Below, in pieces: positions 23,677-29,177 of a DNA stretch of 29,177 nucleotides (the first letter of the stretch is position 1; each line of letters opens with the position of its first letter). Origin of the DNA: Ruminococcus sp. UBA7013 (GTDB taxonomy: Bacteria > Bacillota > Clostridia > Oscillospirales > Ruminococcaceae); NCBI GenBank assembly GCA_002449585.1, contig DJXD01000097.1, positions 1 through 29,177 on the forward strand. Reading direction: 5' to 3'. Both the position numbers and the translations under genes were made by a program. The notes under the pieces are model-generated. The model did not search any database. It had not been told where the DNA came from and was given only the letters and a program-made list of their open reading frames with translations.

Positions 23677-25281
23677 CTATTTATCTACTACAAGTGTAGC
23701 TGAACCGTAAGCTTTTAATGGATTTCCATTCTCATCTTTTTCAAGTGTATAGCGAACATGAAACGGCACACGCCCCACTGTCAATGGAATGATTGCCTCA
23801 AGATATTCTGTTCCCTGTTCCAGTTGTCTGTGCCAATCTCGATACATATCCGCATAATCAGCCGGAAAAATGCCGACTTCAATCGCAGGTTCGGGATAAT
23901 TTTCTACCAGTGGCGGAAGATGCAAATCACGCATACATCGGAAACAAGGGCGCATTTGTCTCGTGGCAATCGTATATTCCCATGCATATACATTTGCCTG
24001 TTCACTTGCAAAACGGAAACGGCGTTCACTGTCATAAAGTGCAAGATACTGTTGTTTTTCCATTGTAATATTCTGCACCATTGCATAGAATAAGTATTGA
24101 TTTTCTGCACTGCCGATCATCCGTACATAGCTCCGAATATAAATTTTATCTTCGCCACAGATTTTAGAGCATATTGTGCGACATGTTTCACAAGTTTCTT
24201 CTTCTCGTGAATGGATAGCACGTTTCAACATATTTTCATAGATTTTCCGATTTTCATCATCAAAACCATGCCAAGGATCAGAATCAAGAATATCCTGTTC
24301 AATCATGTTCATTCCCATTTCCTTGACATATTTTTTATTCACACGCAAAACTTCCACTTTTCCATCCTGATAGGTAAAAATTGCTGCACCACCTACAAAA
24401 TGATTAAAAATCAATGTTTCCAATGATTCCGGATTCCAGAATTTTCCTGCATCCATTGTTTGTATTAAATCCATTGACGGCTTCAAAGGCTCATGTTCCA
24501 GCTGTGTGAGTTTCTGGCGGAAGGCTTCTTCTGGAATGGGTTTAGAATATAAATATCCTTGCACATAATTACAGCCGATACTTTTCATATAATCAGCTTG
24601 TTCCATAGTTTCCACTCCTTCGGCAATCACCGGCGTTCCTAACCATTTTGCCATCTGCACAATAGAAGTGATAATTGTTCCTCCTCTTCCGCCAATATTT
24701 CCACTTAGAAAACGCATATCCAGTTTAATTATATCAACTTCAAGATCTTTCAGGACATTCAAAGAAGAATAACCGCTCCCGAAATCATCCATTTCGACTA
24801 TATAACCAAATTCATGCAGTTGTTTCAGAACGCCTGAAACAAGTTCCATTCCACCAATGGCAGAGGTTTCCGTCATTTCGGTATGAATATATTTTGTAGG
24901 AATATCATATTTCACACGCAGCTTTTCGATTTCATCAACATAATTTTTTCTGAAAATATCATGTCGAGACATATTGACTGAAATGGGAACAGGCTTGACA
25001 CCATCATCAAGACAGTTCCGCAGAAAGCGGCATACTGCCTGAAATACGCCGAGATCTGCCCTATAAATCAGATCATTTTTTTCCAGTACCGGAATAAAGT
25101 CAGATGGATACTGTGTCCCATAAATAGGATGTTTCCAGCGCATCAAAGCTTCCGCTCCGATCATTCTGCCTGTGGAATGGTTGATTTTGGGCTGATATAA
25201 AACATAAATATGTCCTTGTTGCAAAGCTTCATCAAAACTTGCAAGCAATTCTTGTTCATTCATTTTTCGTTCCAAATTCAT
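23677..25281 (-). CDS. EAL-domain c-di-GMP phosphodiesterase with C-terminal PAS-like domains
   Basis: A 534-residue soluble protein. The EAL domain fills residues 12-255. Key residues look intact: EALMRW at 44-49, SVNMSR, EMTET, DDFGSGYSSL, IKLDMRF, AEGVET and VQGYLYSKP. It should therefore linearise c-di-GMP to pGpG. Two PAS-like regions follow, about 285-405 and 415-530, an order opposite to the more common sensor-then-EAL arrangement. No GGDEF, signal peptide or membrane helix is present. Between them is a cysteine cluster, CETCRTICSKIC. AAAAGGAG lies only two bases before the first ATG; the in-frame TTG at codon 3 is better spaced, so the true start is uncertain by two codons. Confidence 0.9.
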   Translation of the reverse strand: MNLERKMNEQELLASFDEALQQGHIYVLYQPKINHSTGRMIGAEALMRWKHPIYGTQYPSDFIPVLEKNDLIYRADLGVFQAVCRFLRNCLDDGVKPVPISVNMSRHDIFRKNYVDEIEKLRVKYDIPTKYIHTEMTETSAIGGMELVSGVLKQLHEFGYIVEMDDFGSGYSSLNVLKDLEVDIIKLDMRFLSGNIGGRGGTIITSIVQMAKWLGTPVIAEGVETMEQADYMKSIGCNYVQGYLYSKPIPEEAFRQKLTQLEHEPLKPSMDLIQTMDAGKFWNPESLETLIFNHFVGGAAIFTYQDGKVEVLRVNKKYVKEMGMNMIEQDILDSDPWHGFDDENRKIYENMLKRAIHSREEETCETCRTICSKICGEDKIYIRSYVRMIGSAENQYLFYAMVQNITMEKQQYLALYDSERRFRFASEQANVYAWEYTIATRQMRPCFRCMRDLHLPPLVENYPEPAIEVGIFPADYADMYRDWHRQLEQGTEYLEAIIPLTVGRVPFHVRYTLEKDENGNPLKAYGSATLVVDK

Positions 25282-25314
25282 CGCTCCTTTTATGATGAGA
25301 AATTCTTACTTTCT

Positions 25315-25343
25315 ATTATAACATAATTTTCAACGCTTTGCAA
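25315..25343 (-). promoter_or_regulatory. Promoter for the EAL gene
   Basis: On the minus strand: TTGCAA, a 17-base spacer, then TATAAT, about 34 bases before the start codon. Confidence 0.75.
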
Positions 25344-25429
25344 TAGAAAATATCAGCTTCATAGCAAGTTATTTCAGGAAGGGCTTTCTCTAAGATAATG
25401 ATTTAAGAACAAATTTTTTTAAATTTGAC

Positions 25430-25458
25430 TTGACTTTTTTATAGAAACTTGCTATAAT
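25430..25458 (+). promoter_or_regulatory. Promoter for the solute-binding protein/GGDEF operon
   Basis: TTGACT, a 17-base spacer, then TATAAT. It points away from the EAL promoter, leaving about 85 bases between the two -35 boxes. The leader of roughly 75 bases holds only a loose ACCTTT / AAAGGT pair, with no riboswitch I can recognise. Confidence 0.85.
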
Positions 25459-25540
25459 ATATGATGAAGTTGTATACCTTTAAAACTCTCATTTTTTAGG
25501 ATAGAAAGGTTTCACAAAAATAAAACAAAGGGTGATTGAC

Positions 25541-26899
25541 ATGAAAAAATTTTTGATAATGATATTATTATGCTGTCTCTTCACAGGCTGTAGCGGTAAA
25601 AGTGAGGTAACAAACAGCAATCAGGCCGCCACTACATCTGATAATGATATTAGTCATATTTCTTATTTAGATATTGCATATGGTGAAGATTATACGGATT
25701 TGAAAGCAGATATCACCTTTCTGACAACTCGTTCTGATCTGATAGTTGATACAGATGCACCCTTTGAATTTCCAGATTATTTAAGAGAATTCAATGCCGT
25801 TTATCCTAATATCAATGTCTTTGTTGAAACTGTTACCGATTATGATTTTGATATGAATAACAGAATTTTATCTGGAAATTGGGGTGAAGTGTGTAATATC
25901 CCTGAGGCCGTCAAAGCATCTATGTTAGGCAATTACTTTGAACCATATTTTACAATAGAAGAAATTGGCGATCGGTATCATGCCATAGATACCAAGGTTT
26001 ATGACAATATCGTTTATGGTATTCCTTCCGGTATTGATGTGCAAGGTATTGTTTACAATAAAAAAGTATGGGCTGATGCAGGAATCACGGAACTTCCCAA
26101 AACACCAGAACAGTTTTTAACAGATTTACAATTGATCAAAGATCAGACAAGCGCAATTCCTCTTTATACAAATTATGAAGCCGGCTGGCCTTTAGTGAAT
26201 TGGGATTTTCATGCAGTGGGTTCTGGTGTTGGTGTGGATAATTATATGAATGATGTCATGCTCACAACAAAAAGACCATTTACGCAACAGAAAGATGATA
26301 CTGGTCTTTATGCTGTGTATCACCTTCTCTATGATTGTGTCAGCAAGGGTTTGACAGAAGAAGATCCCCATTCTTCCAGCTGGGAATTATGCAAAGGCAG
26401 AATCAATAATGGTGAAATCGGCTGTATGGTACTCGGTAGCTGGGCTATCTCCCAAATGCAGACAGCTGGTGAACATGGTGATGATATCAGTTATATGCCG
26501 TTTCCTATCTCTATTCAAAATAAACAGTATGCACTTGCAAGCAGTAATTATTGCTATGGAATCAATAAAGATTTAAGTGATGAAAAACGACTAGCTTCTA
26601 TGATTTTTGTGAAATATTTAGTAGAGGAATCTAAATATGATTTTAATAACAGTAGCATACCTGTCATGAAAACAAATGAATATCCCGATATCTTAGGCAA
26701 TTTTGATGGTGTGAATCTTGTGACAAATGCCACAATCAGTGAAGAGTTTGAAAAAATAAGTCGTGCTACTGTTGGAGTAAATTATGATTCCAAACATTTG
26801 GAAAATATCATTGATGCCGCAATCAATGGCGATTCTTTCGATGAACTTATGAATAGCTGGAATGATGCTTGGGAGGCTGCATTACTATCTAAGGAGTGA
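25541..26899 (+). CDS. Extracellular solute-binding lipoprotein
   Basis: A 452-residue lipoprotein. The N terminus MKKFLIMILLCCLFTGC has a lipobox (LFTGC) with the lipidated Cys17, then a Ser/Asn/Thr-rich linker. The body looks like an ABC family 1 carbohydrate-binding protein: 'ADITFLTTRSDL', 'FPDYLREFNAVYPNINVFVE', 'VYGIPSGIDVQGIVYNKKVW', 'EIGCMVLGSWAISQMQ' and 'YCYGINKDLSDEK'. The start has AAAGGGTGATTGAC upstream; a GTG nine bases earlier is too close. No permease or ATPase gene is near. Instead its stop is six bases before a membrane GGDEF gene whose ribosome binding site lies inside its last codons, so the two are translated together. A sensing rather than an importing role is likely. 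Confidence 0.88.
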   Translation: MKKFLIMILLCCLFTGCSGKSEVTNSNQAATTSDNDISHISYLDIAYGEDYTDLKADITFLTTRSDLIVDTDAPFEFPDYLREFNAVYPNINVFVETVTDYDFDMNNRILSGNWGEVCNIPEAVKASMLGNYFEPYFTIEEIGDRYHAIDTKVYDNIVYGIPSGIDVQGIVYNKKVWADAGITELPKTPEQFLTDLQLIKDQTSAIPLYTNYEAGWPLVNWDFHAVGSGVGVDNYMNDVMLTTKRPFTQQKDDTGLYAVYHLLYDCVSKGLTEEDPHSSSWELCKGRINNGEIGCMVLGSWAISQMQTAGEHGDDISYMPFPISIQNKQYALASSNYCYGINKDLSDEKRLASMIFVKYLVEESKYDFNNSSIPVMKTNEYPDILGNFDGVNLVTNATISEEFEKISRATVGVNYDSKHLENIIDAAINGDSFDELMNSWNDAWEAALLSKE

Positions 26900-26904
26900 G
26901 TTCC

Positions 26905-28272
26905 ATGGCACAGAAATTTGTCGATAAATTTTTGATAGCATCTGTCCTTTTAAGCAGTATTGTAGGTGTAACTGGTGTTATCTATGGCATAAGCACTTTA
27001 AAAATAGAAAAAGATAACTGTTATGCTACATTATTAAGTACAACAGATGAAGCTTGTTCCAAGATTGAAAGTAATTTTAAAAATGATAAAGCATCATTGC
27101 GAATGCTTGCCAAAGTAATAGGCCAATCTGAAGATTTAGAATCAAATGAAGTCAATAATCAAATGGGCACTTATGCAGTCAATAATTATATTACCAATAT
27201 CGCCATTTTAGATGCTGATAACAAAATATTGCAGTCAAGACATGCGAATGTAGAAAATAATGTCATATCTTTTGAAGAGGAAGTTGCAAAAGGGGAACAT
27301 ATCAGCAATTTACAGCTGTCCACTTTCTTGAAAGATAAATATGTATTAAGAAATTATATTCCTATTGGCAACAGAAGCGGAATAAGAGGATTATTATTCA
27401 CAGAATTAGATGTTGATGCTTTAGTCAAAGCATGGTCACTCAGTATTTATGAAGGGCAGACTGCTTTTTGTATTGCAGATAGAAATACAGAGGAAATTGT
27501 GGTAAATGGCTGGAATCATGATTATCAAACATTATCTGATATACAAAATGAAGAAATTGTTACTGGAATTAAAAATAAAGAAGAAGGATATTCTGAAATC
27601 ATATTAAACAATGAAGAATATCTTATCACTTATAAGCCCATGAATATTGAAAACTGGGATATTATCATCATTGTGAAATCAGATATTGTATTAGCCCCGG
27701 CCAAGAAAATCAATATCAATTTAATACATTGGTTACTATCATGTATGATAATTTTCATTATCTATCTTATATGGGTTATGAGATGTAATTTTATAGCCAT
27801 AAAAGAAGCAAAAGAAAATGCAAATAAAGATGCTTTGACAGGTCTGCTTAACAGAAATAGTTATGAGGAGTATTGCTCTAATTATTGCAACGGAAAAATT
27901 CGGTGCATTTATATTGATGTAAATGGCTTGCATGAAATTAATAATGAAAAAGGACATATGGCGGGAGACATGATGTTAAAATTTATCGCAGATATTTTAA
28001 AAGATTATTTTAAAAATGAAAAAATATTCAGAATCGGTGGTGATGAGTTTCTGATATTCAGTCAAGAAGCAATGGTTGTTCTGAATGATGTCATGAAAAA
28101 TATAGATTCTGAAATTACCTCTTGTAATTATCATATTTCTTATGGTCTCGCAGAAGGAGTAGATTTAAAAAATGTGATAAAAGAAGCTGAAATTTTGATG
28201 TATACGATGAAAAAAGAATACTATGAAAAACTTGGTAAAGAAGTAAGAAATAAACTTGATGTTGCTGATTGA
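26905..28272 (+). CDS. Membrane-bound GGDEF diguanylate cyclase with extracellular sensor
   Basis: A 455-residue protein. Membrane helix 1 (about residues 9-31) is followed by an extracellular Cache-like domain of about 240 residues, then membrane helix 2 (about 273-293), then a GGDEF domain. The cyclase motifs are intact: DALTGLLNRN, then RIGGDEF near residue 378. It should make c-di-GMP from two GTP. The inhibitory I-site (RxxD, five residues before GGDEF) is missing: the aligned residues are FKNE, so product inhibition may be weak. AAGGAG lies eight bases before the ATG; the earlier in-frame GTG is inside that site. The partner upstream is a solute-binding lipoprotein. Confidence 0.92.
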   Translation: MAQKFVDKFLIASVLLSSIVGVTGVIYGISTLKIEKDNCYATLLSTTDEACSKIESNFKNDKASLRMLAKVIGQSEDLESNEVNNQMGTYAVNNYITNIAILDADNKILQSRHANVENNVISFEEEVAKGEHISNLQLSTFLKDKYVLRNYIPIGNRSGIRGLLFTELDVDALVKAWSLSIYEGQTAFCIADRNTEEIVVNGWNHDYQTLSDIQNEEIVTGIKNKEEGYSEIILNNEEYLITYKPMNIENWDIIIIVKSDIVLAPAKKININLIHWLLSCMIIFIIYLIWVMRCNFIAIKEAKENANKDALTGLLNRNSYEEYCSNYCNGKIRCIYIDVNGLHEINNEKGHMAGDMMLKFIADILKDYFKNEKIFRIGGDEFLIFSQEAMVVLNDVMKNIDSEITSCNYHISYGLAEGVDLKNVIKEAEILMYTMKKEYYEKLGKEVRNKLDVAD

Positions 28273-28312
28273 ATGCATCGCCTTCATCAGGGAAATCTTT
28301 TCAATAAAAATT

Positions 28313-28355
28313 AAACGCCTGTATATCGTTGAATTTTCGATATACAGGCGTTTTT
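28313..28355. terminator. Two-way intrinsic terminator
   Basis: A 16-bp perfect stem (AAACGCCTGTATATCG and its complement) with a 9-base loop and a T run on each side. It serves both the GGDEF gene and the converging DUF1524 gene. Confidence 0.92.
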
Positions 28356-28358
28356 ATG

Positions 28359-29177
28359 TTAAATATTTTTATAATAGCATTCAATCATTTTTGCCATCAA
28401 GTGACGACGCTGAGAAAGAAATTTATCATAATCAGCAACAGTCATATGAATAATTTCAGGAGGTAATGCATTTTCAGCAATATTAGTATTCAAAGCATCA
28501 GCATTCATGATATTTCCAATTTTACCCACACCAGTTTCAAACTGTTCCATAATCGTTTTGAAGTAAACGGCAGGAGCAGCATCCCTAATAGCTTTATTTA
28601 CCTGCGTATCTAGATAAGTATAATTGGCTACCTGATTATATTTTGATTTCAAAGTAACACCGTTCGATTTTAAATATTCTTTCGGAAAGATATGATGCAC
28701 ATCACCTGAAATTTCAAGAAGGTCTGAAATCATAGTTCCATGCATGAAGAGTGAATTTTTATTCATATTGATTTGTGCAGCCAAAAACGTATTGAATGCC
28801 GGATTACTTATAGAAGAAGTTTCTAAATTTTGTGGTAATGTAACATCCCAAAAAGTATTTGGCAAAACTGAGCATTCAATTTCATTGAAAAATACAAGAA
28901 ATCCCTTTTCCTCGATATTTCGAATATCACGGCTCATGGCTGTTTCTGGTGAACTAATATATCTCCCCGTTAATGTAGATAAAATAAACCATTTTTGTAC
29001 ATAACGTTTCACTTGATTCTTAGGAATAGAAGCATCATCTGATAATTTCAGAAACAGATAGTAAGAAAAATCTAATGTCATCGTTGAATTCAGCAGTTTA
29101 CTGGATTTGAAACCAGCACCTTTAATAGCAAGAATAAACTGAGAAAAACGGCATTCATTGACAAATGCTTGCATTCC
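28359..29177 (-). CDS. DUF1524 HNH nuclease, GmrSD/DUF262-type, N terminus outside the window
   Basis: About 272 residues of the C-terminal part; the frame is open to the window edge, so the gene begins outside. The signature 'DVHHIFPKEYLKSNG', followed by 'YNQVANYTYLDTQVNKAI', is the His-Me-finger nuclease of DUF1524 (GmrSD_C). In full proteins this region follows a DUF262 (ParB/Srx-like) domain, and such proteins can act as type IV restriction enzymes against modified phage DNA. Which subtype this is cannot be told without the N-terminal half. Its neighbours beyond the edge would show whether it belongs to a defence island. Confidence 0.75.
   Translation of the reverse strand, partial: GMQAFVNECRFSQFILAIKGAGFKSSKLLNSTMTLDFSYYLFLKLSDDASIPKNQVKRYVQKWFILSTLTGRYISSPETAMSRDIRNIEEKGFLVFFNEIECSVLPNTFWDVTLPQNLETSSISNPAFNTFLAAQINMNKNSLFMHGTMISDLLEISGDVHHIFPKEYLKSNGVTLKSKYNQVANYTYLDTQVNKAIRDAAPAVYFKTIMEQFETGVGKIGNIMNADALNTNIAENALPPEIIHMTVADYDKFLSQRRHLMAKMIECYYKNI

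Noticed and set aside
25459..25540. A c-di-GMP riboswitch in the leader of the solute-binding protein gene
   Set aside because: The leader is only about 75 bases, AT-rich, and lacks the conserved GEMM-type blocks.
1..29177. CRISPR arrays, tRNA or rRNA genes
   Set aside because: No regularly spaced repeats and no tRNA- or rRNA-like sequence were seen on either strand.

Overview
This window is probably a chromosomal segment of a gut or rumen Firmicute close to Ruminococcus (Oscillospirales/Ruminococcaceae). That rests on the Firmicutes-type L21-Prp-L27-Obg cluster, the priA-def-fmt-rsmB-rlmN-stp-prkC-rsgA-thiN gene order, a low to moderate G+C content, strong AGGAGG-like ribosome binding sites, and several small proteins of a kind I associate with this family. 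The species cannot be fixed from the sequence alone.

Layout. (1) Bases 1-109 look like the right end of an IS200/IS605-type (TnpB) element, with an omegaRNA-like region. It abuts the tail of a small peptide frame, then a radical SAM/SPASM gene, an NrtR-like NUDIX gene and a cytoplasmic-type Amidase_3/SH3 amidase that has its own promoter. (2) Bases 3026-7720 run on the minus strand: an AbrB-type regulator with a zinc ribbon, yebC, mrnC, obg, rpmA, prp and rplU, then two small uncharacterised genes. One of these two carries an IscB 'PLMP'-like N-terminal domain and seems to start at ATT. (3) Bases 7901-20201 form one apparent 12-gene operon with a promoter at its head and a terminator at its end: yicC, gmk, rpoZ, priA, def, fmt, rsmB, rlmN, stp, prkC, rsgA, thiN. 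Most junctions overlap by 1-4 bases. It joins nucleotide and RNA metabolism, replication restart, formyl-Met processing, ribosome maturation and Ser/Thr phospho-signalling. Compared with the Bacillus arrangement, coaBC and rpe are absent. (4) Bases 20202-20442 are non-coding and hold a perfect 19-bp-stem palindrome that matches the IS end at base 92.

(5) Bases 20443-28272 are a cyclic-di-GMP signalling island: a beta-propeller/Y_Y_Y membrane receptor with an HD-GYP phosphodiesterase output, an EAL phosphodiesterase with C-terminal PAS-like domains, and a tightly linked pair made of a solute-binding lipoprotein and a membrane GGDEF diguanylate cyclase. There are no ABC permease genes. The key catalytic motifs of all three enzymes look intact, so the island could both make and destroy c-di-GMP in response to outside ligands. 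(6) The right edge cuts a minus-strand gene for a DUF1524 (GmrSD-type) HNH nuclease, probably a phage-defence gene.

The most interesting observations are the solute-binding-protein/GGDEF pair as a candidate ligand-sensing unit, the stand-alone PLMP-like protein with an apparent ATT start, and the IS-truncated peptide ending in a VYG-containing tail directly in front of a radical SAM/SPASM maturase.
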